From CAZNSX01 sp964575845 (lineage in GTDB: Bacteria; UBA8248; CAZNSX01), in contig CAZNSX010000005.1 of assembly GCA_964575845.1 (NCBI GenBank), positions 124,001-188,000 on the forward strand: DNA of 64,000 nucleotides, in the 5' to 3' direction. Shown piece after piece: positions 24,271-32,551 of the stretch (the first letter of the stretch is position 1; each line of letters opens with the position of its first letter). The position numbers and the translations under genes are program-made. The notes beneath the pieces were generated by a model, which saw only the letters and a list, made by a program, of their open reading frames with translations, did no database searches and was not told the origin of the DNA.

Positions 24271-24552
24271 CTATAAGATCAGGTTTCGCTCTTTCACGAG
24301 TTTGTTTTTCACGAGGTTAAACATGCGGGAGTAATCAACATTGCTTTTATCTATTATGCTAGCATGCGCGTGGAGGATCTCCTTGACCTCCTCATTGAGA
24401 CGGTCCTCGACCAGCAGGTCTTCCTCGATTAGCCGGTAGATAAGGGCTCTCAGCTCCTTCGGGTCCGCATCTATCGTTATGTACTCTCCCTTGCGCAGGC
24501 TCTCGGTCAGCCGATTGGCTATGCGCTCGATCATCTCCCTTCTGAGACGCAC
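24271..24552 (-). CDS. DUF507 family protein (copy 2)
   Basis: A 93-residue relative of the neighbouring gene, starting GTG at 24552 (MRLRREMIERIANRLTESL) and ending NKLVKERNLIL. It has the same helix pattern with an acidic middle (IEEDLLVEDRLNEEVKEIL). Such pairs occur in several delta-proteobacterial-type and candidate lineages. The function is unknown. About 259 bp separate it from the PHP gene; nothing is recognised there except a small GGAGCG/CGCTCC hairpin at 24749-24764 without a T-tract. Confidence 0.83.
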   Translation of the reverse strand: MRLRREMIERIANRLTESLRKGEYITIDADPKELRALIYRLIEEDLLVEDRLNEEVKEILHAHASIIDKSNVDYSRMFNLVKNKLVKERNLIL

Positions 24553-24811
24553 GGAACCTCCAAAAAGGGGGACTTCTCTCTCAAGCGAGCCTCGGCCCGG
24601 GGGCCTGCGGCCATCATTGAGCCTTGGAAGCGCCTCATGTTCCCCCCCTAACTCGACCCACTCTCACCTCTTGAGGGCTCATAGGCGATAACTAGAACCC
24701 TCCTCTCTCAAGGCACACATTCGCCCACCTTTCAACCCATTGCCAGCGGGAGCGCATCCGCTCCTCTGACAAAAAGCATCGAGGACACCCCCACAGTCTT
24801 TTCTCCCACTC

Positions 24812-25657
24812 CTAGTTTGCCAAACTTGGCAGAGCCGCCTTCAAAGCCTCCACATAGACCATGGAGAGCTTCACCTTACCTATCAGCTCTTCCTCAAGGT
24901 CGGGGCCATGACAGTCGGAGCCTCCGACAACCAGAAAGCCCCTGCGTCTCGCCAGCCCGAGGTAGTAACGGCTGAGGGCCAAGCTGTGGGAAGGGTGGAA
25001 GACCTCAATCCCCATGAGTCCTGCCTTCTTGAGGGAGGAAATAAGCTCATCGGCGGCGCTCTTTCCCGGGTGGGCCAGAGCTGGTATGGAGCCCACCCGG
25101 CTCAGAAGCTGAACCGCGCCGACGGGATCTATGGCACTCACCGTCTCGTAAGCGGGGCAGTGGCTCCCTATGTACCGCTCGAAGGCCTCTGCCTTGCTCC
25201 CCACAAGACCCTTTCTCAGCAGAAACTGGGCAATGTGAACCCTCCCCAGGGAACTCCCATCGGAAGAAGAAACCATCTCCTCGGGATTCACGGGCAGGCC
25301 CAGCCCCCGAAGCCGCGTTAATATATTCCGAACCCTCCTCCGACGAAGCCTCCGGATGCGTTCCAGCTCCGATTTCAGGCTCTCCTCCTCCGACCTTACG
25401 TAATAGCTCAGGATATGGACTTCCCTGTCCTCATGAGTAGTGCTTATCTCCACCGCCGGAATAGCTTCGAGCCCCAGTTCCTCTGCTGCTTCCAGAGCTT
25501 CGGGGAGCCCCTCCATGGTGTCATGGTCAGCGATGGCAACTGTGCTGAGGCCCACCTCCTTAGCCCTCTCCACCACCCGCCGGGGAGAACAGCAGCCGTC
25601 GGAGAACGTCGTATGTAGGTGAAGGTCGGCAAAACCTGGTGATGAACCCGCCTTCAA
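24812..25657 (-). CDS. PHP-domain phosphoesterase (nucleotide phosphatase type)
   Basis: A 281-residue PHP metallophosphatase. Metal-binding motifs: ADLHLHTTFSDG at the N-terminus, AIADHDTMEGL, AVEIST, a central LAHPGKSA and a C-terminal GGSDCHGPD. This layout resembles the enzymes that dephosphorylate 3',5'-nucleoside bisphosphates or degrade very short RNAs; the substrate is inferred. The start is TTG 25657, supported by GAGG 8 bp upstream. It is downstream of tRNA-Gly on the same strand, with a small palindrome (AATCTCCCGGAGATT) between. Confidence 0.88.
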   Translation of the reverse strand: MKAGSSPGFADLHLHTTFSDGCCSPRRVVERAKEVGLSTVAIADHDTMEGLPEALEAAEELGLEAIPAVEISTTHEDREVHILSYYVRSEEESLKSELERIRRLRRRRVRNILTRLRGLGLPVNPEEMVSSSDGSSLGRVHIAQFLLRKGLVGSKAEAFERYIGSHCPAYETVSAIDPVGAVQLLSRVGSIPALAHPGKSAADELISSLKKAGLMGIEVFHPSHSLALSRYYLGLARRRGFLVVGGSDCHGPDLEEELIGKVKLSMVYVEALKAALPSLAN

Positions 25658-25755
25658 AAGAGTAACCTCACTCCCCGGTCAGAGCCGAGGTCTCCTAGAG
25701 AGGCATCAGGAATCTCCGGGAGATTAACTGTTGATGATAAGCGCAGATCAAATAC

Positions 25756-25830
25756 TGGAGCGGGCGATGGGATTCGAACCCACGACTTTCAGCTTGGGAA
25801 GCTGACATTCTACCTCTGAATTACGCCCGC
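25756..25830 (-). tRNA. tRNA-Gly (CCC)
   Basis: Full cloverleaf on the minus strand: acceptor GCGGGCG/CGCCCGC, D arm TTC-AGAGGTA-GAA, anticodon stem TCAGC/GCTGA with loop TTCCCAA (anticodon CCC), T arm GTGGG/CCCAT region with TTCGAAT, discriminator T and encoded CCA. A U73 discriminator is typical of glycine tRNA. It reads GGG codons and, by chance or design, lies next to the glycine cleavage operon. Confidence 0.96.
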
Positions 25831-25860
25831 GCATAATCAATCTTTTTATTTCTATTATTA

Positions 25861-25890
25861 ATAATAAGCAAACGTCTCTTCCTTTGTCAA
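25861..25890 (-). promoter_or_regulatory. Sigma-70 promoter for tRNA-Gly
   Basis: Minus strand TTGACA (25885-25890), 18-bp spacer, TATTAT (25861-25866), in an AT-rich patch. The tRNA begins about 30 bp beyond the -10 box. Confidence 0.8.
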
Positions 25891-25906
25891 CGCAAAAAGG
25901 CTTCCC

Positions 25907-26746
25907 CTACCGACGCCATAACCAGCTCTCATTCGCGTGCTTTTCCCTCACCAGCTCCTCCGCAAGTTCCCGCTCAAACTCCGAGAGCTCCCCGGCCTCA
26001 AGCCTCACCCCGAGGCCCATCTCAAGCCCTGCGGCCAGAGCCCCGGATGCCCTCTTGTAGTCCACGTGCTCTCCTGTCTCTCTCCTTACAGAGGTGACCC
26101 TCTCCCGGTGAAGGCACTCCAAGGGCTCGGCTTCGTGCGCTCCCCGGGGCAGAAGGAGGGGAATGAGTTCCTCGGGGTCGTAATCCAGAAGCACTGAGCC
26201 ATGCTGAAGCAGGGCCCCTCCTGTGCGGCGCTGGGCACTTCCTGCGATCTTCTTGCCCGAAGCCAGGAGCTCAAAGGCAGAGGTGGTGGCAAAGCAGGAG
26301 CCTGTAGCTTCGTGTTCCCGTTCATCAGGAGGCAGCATTCTTGCCCGCACGCCAAGGCGCTCAAGACCCAGGGCGAGGCCCGTGCTGATGCGAAGGAAGG
26401 TTTTGCTCACCGGTCCCGAGAGGGGTTCGGTCCCTTCGCGGCATATGATGCTGTAGGTTATCTCCCTGTGATGGAGGACGGCCCTTCCCCCCGTGGGACG
26501 CCTCACCAGAGGGATACCCCGGCGCTCGAGCTCCTCCAGGTTTACATCCCTTCTCAGGGGCTGCGCAAAGCCCACCGAGAGGGTGGGTACCTTCCAGCAG
26601 TAGAGGCGGCAACTGGCAGGAGAGATGCCGCGGGCGCAACCCCTGAGAAGGGCCTCATCCACAGCCATATTCCAGGCGCCCTCGCCGGGCCCACTGTCAA
26701 TAAACCTCCAGGTAGCGCGGCCCGTCTCTATTTTCCGGGGGTCCAT
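25907..26746 (-). CDS. Octanoyl/lipoyl transferase (LipM/LplA family)
   Basis: A 279-residue biotin/lipoate-ligase fold protein. Motifs: RRPTGGRAVLHH, a Cys in the TGSCFATTSAFELL segment that matches the catalytic-Cys position of LipM-type octanoyltransferases, then ASGKKIAGSAQRRTGGALLQHGS. The catalytic Cys favours an octanoyl/lipoyl transferase over an ATP-dependent lipoate ligase. It is the last gene of the glycine cleavage operon, overlapping gcvPB by 19 bp, so its natural acceptor is likely GcvH (lipoyl Lys63). LipA is not in the window. Confidence 0.87.
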   Translation of the reverse strand: MDPRKIETGRATWRFIDSGPGEGAWNMAVDEALLRGCARGISPASCRLYCWKVPTLSVGFAQPLRRDVNLEELERRGIPLVRRPTGGRAVLHHREITYSIICREGTEPLSGPVSKTFLRISTGLALGLERLGVRARMLPPDEREHEATGSCFATTSAFELLASGKKIAGSAQRRTGGALLQHGSVLLDYDPEELIPLLLPRGAHEAEPLECLHRERVTSVRRETGEHVDYKRASGALAAGLEMGLGVRLEAGELSEFERELAEELVREKHANESWLWRR

Positions 26747-28236
26747 CTCAGAATGGGCTTCTTGGCGGCCCTGGTCTCATCCAGGCGGGTGAGCTTCGTC
26801 AGGTGGGGAGCATTCTTGAGGAGAGCCGGTTCCTCTTCGGCCTCCTGGGCTATCTTCCTGAGAGCGGCGATAAACTGGTCGAGGCTCTCTTTGCTCTCGC
26901 TCTCGGTGGGCTCAATCATCAAGGCACCTCGCACTATCAGGGGGAAGTAAACGGTGGGCGGGTGATAACCGTAATCCATCATTCGCTTGGCTATATCGAG
27001 GGTGCTCACCCCGAAGGCGCTCTGCCTCCTGTCGGAGAAAACGCACTCGTGCATGCAGTGCCGGTCATAGGGGAGCTGGTAATGACCTTCAAGCATGGCC
27101 CTGAGATAGTTGGCATTGAGCACCGCAAGCTCGCTCACCCGCTTGAGCCCCTCGGCTCCAAGGGAGCGAATGTAGGCGTAGGCTTTTACCAGGACCCCGA
27201 AATTGCCCATGAAGGAGCCCAACCGGCCAATGCTCTGGGGGATATCGTAGTTGAGGATGTAGCACTCTCCCTCCTTTTCTACCGAAGGCACGGGCATGAA
27301 AGGTTCGAGGAGCTTCTTGATGCCCACCGGCCCGGCCCCGGGCCCGCCTCCCCCATGAGGGGTGGAGAAGGTCTTATGCAGGTTCAACTGGACAACGTCC
27401 ACCCCCATGTCTCCCATCCGGGCGATGCCCATGAGGGCATTCATGTTGGCCCCGTCGCAATAGACAAGGCCCCCCTGCTCGTGGACGAGCCGGGCCACAT
27501 CACGGACCTCCTCCTCAAAGAGACCCAGTGTGTTGGGGTTGGTCAACATCAAAGCCGCCACCTCACCATCCAAGACTTCCCCGAGAGCGCCCAGGCTGAT
27601 GCAGCCACGCTCATTCGACTTCACCTCCACCGCCCGGTAACCGCATAGGTTCGTGCTGGCCGGGTTCGTTCCATGAGCGGAATCGGGAATGAGCACCTTG
27701 CTTCGGGGACGGCCCTGGGCGTGATGGTACGCCCGAATGAGCATGATGCCCGTGAGTTCCCCCTGTGCGCCGGCTGCCGGCTGCAGGATTACGCGGTCCA
27801 TCCCCGTAATCTCTCGCAGGTATGAATCCAGCTCGTACAAAAGCCTCAGAGCACCCTGGCAGCTCTCTTCAGGCTGAAGCGGATGGACGCGAGAGAAGCC
27901 GGGGAGCCTGGCAACCTCTTCATTGACCTTGGGACTATATTTCATGGTACAGGAACCCAGCGGATAGAGGCCCAGGTCAACGCAGTAGTTCCACTGCGAG
28001 AGGCGCGTGAAGTGGCGAACGACATCCACTTCGCTCAGCTCGGGAAATCCCGAGGTCTCGTCCCTAATCAGCTCCCGCGGCAGGAGCTCCTCGAGCGGCC
28101 TCTCGGGCACTCCCAAAGGGGGCAAGGAGAAGCCCCGTCGGCCGGGTGAGCTCCGCTCGAAGATGAGTGGCTCGTTCAAGATCAGGCCCGCTGCACCCGG
28201 GGCCTCTTCCCTATCAGTCTCAACCTTCTCGCTCAA
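26728..28236 (-). CDS. gcvPB: Glycine dehydrogenase (decarboxylating) subunit 2
   Basis: The PLP-binding half of a split P-protein, 502 residues; decarboxylates glycine and passes the aminomethyl group to lipoyl-GcvH. The PLP lysine lies in LNLHKTFSTPHGGGGPGAG, followed by VGIKKLLEPFMP. The start is TTG 28236, whose first bases overlap the gcvPA TGA stop, a termination-reinitiation arrangement. Split P-proteins are typical of many anaerobes, thermophiles and delta-type lineages rather than E. coli. Confidence 0.97.
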   Translation of the reverse strand: MSEKVETDREEAPGAAGLILNEPLIFERSSPGRRGFSLPPLGVPERPLEELLPRELIRDETSGFPELSEVDVVRHFTRLSQWNYCVDLGLYPLGSCTMKYSPKVNEEVARLPGFSRVHPLQPEESCQGALRLLYELDSYLREITGMDRVILQPAAGAQGELTGIMLIRAYHHAQGRPRSKVLIPDSAHGTNPASTNLCGYRAVEVKSNERGCISLGALGEVLDGEVAALMLTNPNTLGLFEEEVRDVARLVHEQGGLVYCDGANMNALMGIARMGDMGVDVVQLNLHKTFSTPHGGGGPGAGPVGIKKLLEPFMPVPSVEKEGECYILNYDIPQSIGRLGSFMGNFGVLVKAYAYIRSLGAEGLKRVSELAVLNANYLRAMLEGHYQLPYDRHCMHECVFSDRRQSAFGVSTLDIAKRMMDYGYHPPTVYFPLIVRGALMIEPTESESKESLDQFIAALRKIAQEAEEEPALLKNAPHLTKLTRLDETRAAKKPILRWTPGK

Positions 28237-29594
28237 GAGATGCCTCCCCGTGCCGCGCGAGAAAGGAGCTCGGCCATGTGCTCAATATCCTCACGACCGT
28301 TGAGTTCAGTGATGCAGAAGAGGCTCTCCCCCTTGAGCTCTGGGTAGTGGCGGGAGAGGGGATAGCCACCCACCACCCCCTGCTCCAAGAGCCAATGGAA
28401 AAGTCTCTCAGGGTCCAGAGGGGAGGTAAGAACGAACTCATTGAAGATGGGGCCTAGGAAGGGAACGCTGAAGCCCGGCAGGTCTGAGAGAAGCTCCCGT
28501 GCGTAAGCCGCCCTTTGCAGATTCAAAAGGGCGAGCTTCCTCAGGCCCTCCTTTCCCAGGGCGCTCAGGTAGATAGTTGCTCTCAGGGCACAGAGTCCCT
28601 CATTCGTACAGATGTTGGATGTGGCCCGCTCCCGCCTTATATGCTGCTCCCTCGTCGCCAGAGCCAGGACAAAGCCTCTCCTTCGCTGGGAGTCCACTGT
28701 CTCCCCCACCAAGCGGCCGGGCATCTGGCGCATGAACTTCTCACGCGTGGCGAAGAGCCCGAGGTAGGGACCACCGAAGCTCAAGGGAAGGCCGAAGCTC
28801 TGGCCCTCGCCCGCCACCACATCAGCTCCGAGCTCTCCCGGTGGCTTAAGAAGAGCAAGCGAAAGGGCCTCGGTAACGGCCACTATAAATAGGACCCCAC
28901 CGGCCCTGGCCGCCTCTCCCAGGGTCTTCAGGTCTTCAACCAAGCCGAAGAAATTAGGGCTCTGGACGATGGCTGCGGCCACTCCCTCCCCCAACGCATT
29001 CCCCCAGCCCTCCCTCTCGGTGTGCCCTCCCTCATCAAAGGGGACCTCCACAAGCTCCGCCCCCAGCGGGGCCAAGTAGGTGGAAAGAACTCTTCGATAG
29101 TGAGGGTGAAGCGCCCGGGAGACCGCTACTCGACCCCCCTTTTTCACCCTCCAGGCCATGAGGGCGGCCTCTGCCACGGCGGTGGCCCCTTCGTAGAGGG
29201 AGGCATTAGCCACCTCCATACCCGTCAGCTGGCAGATGAGGCTCTGGAACTCAAAGATGGACTGAAGGGTCCCCTGGCTCAGCTCGGGCTGATAAGGAGT
29301 GTAGGCCGTGTAGAACTCCGAGCGCCCGGCCAGATGGTCCACAACTGAGGGAATAAAATGGTCATAAGCGCCCGCTCCGAGGAAGACCTTCAGGGTGCCG
29401 CCGTGAGCATTCCCGCTGCTGATCTCCTCCAGATGCACTAGGAGTTCCTGCTCCGACAGAGGTGGGGGAAGCTCAAGTCCACGTCCCAGACGGAGTTCGG
29501 CCGGAACACTCTCAAAGAGCTGCTCCATGGAGGTGAGGCCTACGGCCTCGAGCATTGCCCGGCAATCTTCCTCGGTGTGAGGGAGGTAGCGCAT
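28233..29594 (-). CDS. gcvPA: Glycine dehydrogenase (decarboxylating) subunit 1
   Basis: The non-PLP-lysine half of the split P-protein, 453 residues, with the N-terminal MRYLPHTEEDCRAMLEAVG, the FLGAGAYDHFIPSVVDHL motif, and TAYTPYQPELSQGTLQ-like sequence. ATG 29594 follows directly on the TAG stop of gcvH with no gap. Together with gcvPB it forms the heterotetrameric decarboxylase. Normal length. Confidence 0.97.
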   Translation of the reverse strand: MRYLPHTEEDCRAMLEAVGLTSMEQLFESVPAELRLGRGLELPPPLSEQELLVHLEEISSGNAHGGTLKVFLGAGAYDHFIPSVVDHLAGRSEFYTAYTPYQPELSQGTLQSIFEFQSLICQLTGMEVANASLYEGATAVAEAALMAWRVKKGGRVAVSRALHPHYRRVLSTYLAPLGAELVEVPFDEGGHTEREGWGNALGEGVAAAIVQSPNFFGLVEDLKTLGEAARAGGVLFIVAVTEALSLALLKPPGELGADVVAGEGQSFGLPLSFGGPYLGLFATREKFMRQMPGRLVGETVDSQRRRGFVLALATREQHIRRERATSNICTNEGLCALRATIYLSALGKEGLRKLALLNLQRAAYARELLSDLPGFSVPFLGPIFNEFVLTSPLDPERLFHWLLEQGVVGGYPLSRHYPELKGESLFCITELNGREDIEHMAELLSRAARGGIS

Positions 29595-29984
29595 CTAGCC
29601 CGCCTCTTGGCTGATGTGAGCCTGGTAGTCCTCGGCGGTTAGGAGGTCTTCAATCTCCAAGGGCTCGCTCATATCGAGGACTATCATCCATCCCTCTTCA
29701 TAGGGGTCGGAGTTTATGAGCTCAGGCTCATCATCGAGGCTCTCGTTAACCTCCACAATCGTACCCGAAACGGGAGCGTAGAGGTCTGAGACGGCCTTGA
29801 CCGACTCTACTTGGCCGAAAGTTGCATTCTGTTCCACTTCGGTGTCCACCTCGGGCAGCTCCACGTAAACCACATCTCCAAGCTCACCCTGCGCATACTC
29901 GGTTATCCCCACAATTGCACGGTTGCCCTCAACCCTAACCCACTCGTGTTCTTTTGTGTATTTAAGGTCTTCGGGGAACTCCAT
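29595..29984 (-). CDS. gcvH: Glycine cleavage system H protein
   Basis: Lipoyl carrier that shuttles the aminomethyl group between P, T and L proteins. At 129 residues it has the typical KYTKEHEWV start, GITEYAQGELGDVVYVELP, the lipoylated Lys63 in GQVESVKAVSDLYAPVSG and the EGWMIVL C-terminal segment. ATG 29984 is preceded by AGGAGAG. The gene encoding the lipoate-attaching enzyme lies at the end of the same operon. Confidence 0.98.
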   Translation of the reverse strand: MEFPEDLKYTKEHEWVRVEGNRAIVGITEYAQGELGDVVYVELPEVDTEVEQNATFGQVESVKAVSDLYAPVSGTIVEVNESLDDEPELINSDPYEEGWMIVLDMSEPLEIEDLLTAEDYQAHISQEAG

Positions 29985-30046
29985 GATCTCTCCTTTCTCT
30001 GGCTATAAGACCCTCCACGCCAGCCCCTGGTCCAGGGGCTCAGCCC

Positions 30047-31147
30047 CTATGCCCGGCGGTAGAAGGGCGTCTTGACCACCGCGGCCCTTCTCCTCCTACC
30101 GCGAATATCTACCTCCAGGGGAGAACCCACCTCGCTGTGCTCGATAGCAACATAACCAATGCCGATGGCCTTTCCCAGAGTAGGGGACATCGTACCGCTG
30201 GTTATGAAACCCACCTTCTCCCCATCGGCAAGAATTTCATTTCCCGAGCGGGGGATGCCCCTTTCCAGGAGCTCCAGACCGACCAGCTTCCGCTTAAGGC
30301 CTTGAGCTTTCTGCTCGATAAGAGCTTCCCTGCCGATGAAGTCTCCCTTCTTGAGTTTAACCACCCAGCCGAGACCGGCCTCAAGAGGTGATGTCTCGGC
30401 CGTTATGTCGTTCCCGTAAAGAGCATATTTAACTTCCATCCGCAAAGTATCCCTGGCTCCCAGACCGCATGCCTTAATCCCCAAAGGGCGCCCTCTCTCC
30501 ATGAGCGTCTTCCAGACCCTGGGTGCCGCCTCCCATTGGAGGTAAAGCTCAAAGCCGTCCTCGCCCGTATATCCCGTCCGCGATATAAGAGCAAGGACGC
30601 CGTCCACCTCCCCCAGAAGGGACAAGTAGTACTGAAGGCTCTCAAGGTCAGCGGATACAAGAGGCTTCAGAATATCCTGGGCCCTCGGGCCCTGAAGGGC
30701 TAGCTGGGCCGTTTGAGCGCTCGTGTTCTTAACCTCAACCTCTCCCCGGGCATGGGATGTCACCCATTCATAGTCCTTGTCAGTATTTGAGGCGTTGACG
30801 CAGAAAAGAAATCGGTCCTCGGCCAGACGGTAAACCGTGAGGTCGTCCACGATCCCCCCATCGGGATAGCACATTGTGGAGTATTGGACCTGATTGAGGG
30901 CCAGGGCGTCTATATCATTTGTGGTCAGATACTGGACAAACTCCTTGGCCTCGGGGCCGGATATCTCGATCTCGCCCATGTGGCTCACGTCAAAGAGCCC
31001 TGCTGACTGCCTTACGGAGTGGTGCTCCTCGATGATGCCCGTAAAATGAACGGGCATCTCCCAGCCCACAAAGGGCACCATTTTGGCTCCGGCCTCTAGA
31101 TGAAGCTCATAAAGGGGAGTTCTTTTGAGAACTTCTTGGCTGGACAT
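30047..31147 (-). CDS. gcvT: Glycine cleavage system aminomethyltransferase
   Basis: T-protein of about 366 residues that releases ammonia and methylates tetrahydrofolate to methylene-THF. Motifs: RTPLYELHLEAGAKMVPF, GLFDVSHMGEIEISG, and RTGYTGEDGFELY; the folate-site aspartate is in the IVDDLTVYRL region. ATG 31147 with GAGGAGGGG a few bases upstream is preferred over an in-frame upstream start. First gene of gcvT-H-PA-PB-lipM. The methylene-THF it makes can feed ThyX and PurH. Confidence 0.97.
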   Translation of the reverse strand: MSSQEVLKRTPLYELHLEAGAKMVPFVGWEMPVHFTGIIEEHHSVRQSAGLFDVSHMGEIEISGPEAKEFVQYLTTNDIDALALNQVQYSTMCYPDGGIVDDLTVYRLAEDRFLFCVNASNTDKDYEWVTSHARGEVEVKNTSAQTAQLALQGPRAQDILKPLVSADLESLQYYLSLLGEVDGVLALISRTGYTGEDGFELYLQWEAAPRVWKTLMERGRPLGIKACGLGARDTLRMEVKYALYGNDITAETSPLEAGLGWVVKLKKGDFIGREALIEQKAQGLKRKLVGLELLERGIPRSGNEILADGEKVGFITSGTMSPTLGKAIGIGYVAIEHSEVGSPLEVDIRGRRRRAAVVKTPFYRRA

Positions 31148-31213
31148 AACCCCTCCTCTTCCCCTCACTCCTGAAGGTGAGCCTGAATATCCGCCCGCGA
31201 AAGCTTACCGTTA

Positions 31214-31241
31214 GATATAATCATTCTGGCTGCGAATGCAA
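31214..31241 (-). promoter_or_regulatory. Possible promoter for the glycine cleavage operon
   Basis: Minus strand TTGCAT (31236-31241), 16-bp spacer, TATATC (31214-31219) with an upstream TGAT that may act as an extended -10. The leader to gcvT is only about 65 bp, too short for a glycine riboswitch. Confidence 0.4.
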
Positions 31242-31293
31242 GAAAAAAACTGGAGGGATGAGAGAACTTCATTAGCTGCTAAATTCTTTGAAA

Positions 31294-32463
31294 TCAGATG
31301 GTTGGGAGAGATAGGCAATCTTGTCCCCGGAGGTGAGCCAGTGAGATGGCCTGCTGGACCTCCCGGGTGGTCCCTTCGAAAAGGCTCGCCGCCCGAGCAT
31401 CCCTGAGATAGCGCTCAACAGGGTACTCATTAGAGTATCCGTAGCCTCCATGGACCTGCAGGGCGTCCTCAGCGGCGCGGAGAGCTGACGCCGAAGCAAA
31501 ATGTTTGGCCATGGCCACCTCGTCGCCTGCGGGAGCGCCCGAGTCCTTGAGGACCGCCGCCCGGTATACCATGAGGCGCGCCGCCTCCACATCCACTACC
31601 ATCCGCGCGATCATATCCTGAACCAGTTGGAATCCAGCGATGGCCCGGCCGAAGGCCTTGCGCTCCAGGCTGTACTCGGTGGCCGCATCAAGCGAGGCCT
31701 GAGCCAAGCCGAGCGAGCCCGCGGCTGAGCTGAATTGCCCCTCTTCCAGGGCCGAACGAAAGAGCTCCTCCCCCGCCTCCGTATTTCCCAAAAGATCCTC
31801 GGGCCCAAGGGGACAGTCCTTGAAGGACAGGTCGGCAAGGCTTACGGCCCTCAGGCCGACTTTATCTTTGATCGCCTCCCGGGAAAACCCCGGCCTCCCC
31901 GCCTCCAAGAGATAGGCCGAAAGCTCTCCTCCTGCCCTCTCGCCGGGGATCCTAGCAAAGACTATTGCCAGGTCCGAGACACCGCCATTCAGGACAGAGC
32001 TTTTCTTTCCGCTGAGGAGCCATCCGTCTCCTGTCGGTTCTGCACGCGTTAAGAACCTCTCGATGTTCAAGCCTGCTTCGGGCTCGGCCAGAGCACAGCA
32101 GCCGATAATCTCACCTCTGAGAAGCCCTGGAAGCCACCGCTCCTTTTGCCGCTCACTCCCCCAGCGGGATAGGATGAGGCCTGTGAGGGATAGCTGGGCG
32201 GTAAGGGTAGCCCTCACTGAAGAGCAAGCCCTGCCTATTTCTTCCATGACAATTGCATAGCCCAAAAAGTCAAGCCCCGCCCCTCCCAGCTCCTCAGGTA
32301 TGGGCCCCCCCAGGAGGCCCAGGGGGGCCATTTTCTTCAGGATATCGAGCGGAAAAACCTCCCCTATGTCCAGCTCCCGTGCCACGGGGACGATGTGCTC
32401 CTTGGCGAAGTCAGCCGCCATCCGCCGGAGCAGACGATGTTCTTCCTTAAGCTCAAAGTCCAT
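31294..32463 (-). CDS. Acyl-CoA dehydrogenase
   Basis: A 389-residue FAD flavoenzyme that introduces a double bond into an acyl-CoA. Domains: N-terminal helices, a middle beta domain, and the C-terminal helical bundle with the FAD/dimer motif ERKAFGRAIAGFQLVQ, the DALQVHGGYGYSNEYPVERYLRDA signature, and the catalytic Glu in ASLFEGTTREVQ. Together with the enoyl-CoA hydratase elsewhere in the window it hints at beta-oxidation-type metabolism. It is not obviously in an operon; T-rich sequence follows its stop, but no clear stem. Substrate length is unknown. Confidence 0.95.
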   Translation of the reverse strand: MDFELKEEHRLLRRMAADFAKEHIVPVARELDIGEVFPLDILKKMAPLGLLGGPIPEELGGAGLDFLGYAIVMEEIGRACSSVRATLTAQLSLTGLILSRWGSERQKERWLPGLLRGEIIGCCALAEPEAGLNIERFLTRAEPTGDGWLLSGKKSSVLNGGVSDLAIVFARIPGERAGGELSAYLLEAGRPGFSREAIKDKVGLRAVSLADLSFKDCPLGPEDLLGNTEAGEELFRSALEEGQFSSAAGSLGLAQASLDAATEYSLERKAFGRAIAGFQLVQDMIARMVVDVEAARLMVYRAAVLKDSGAPAGDEVAMAKHFASASALRAAEDALQVHGGYGYSNEYPVERYLRDARAASLFEGTTREVQQAISLAHLRGQDCLSLPTI

Positions 32464-32551
32464 GACTTCGGCTCCCTTCTCTTAAAATCGGGTACTTCAC
32501 GGCGAGCACGATAACCTTAACAGAATGAAAGATGTATTTTAAGGGTTGAAA

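Noticed and set aside
31148..31293. Glycine riboswitch upstream of gcvT
   Set aside because: The leader is too short (about 65 bp after the likely promoter) and no tandem aptamer core was seen.
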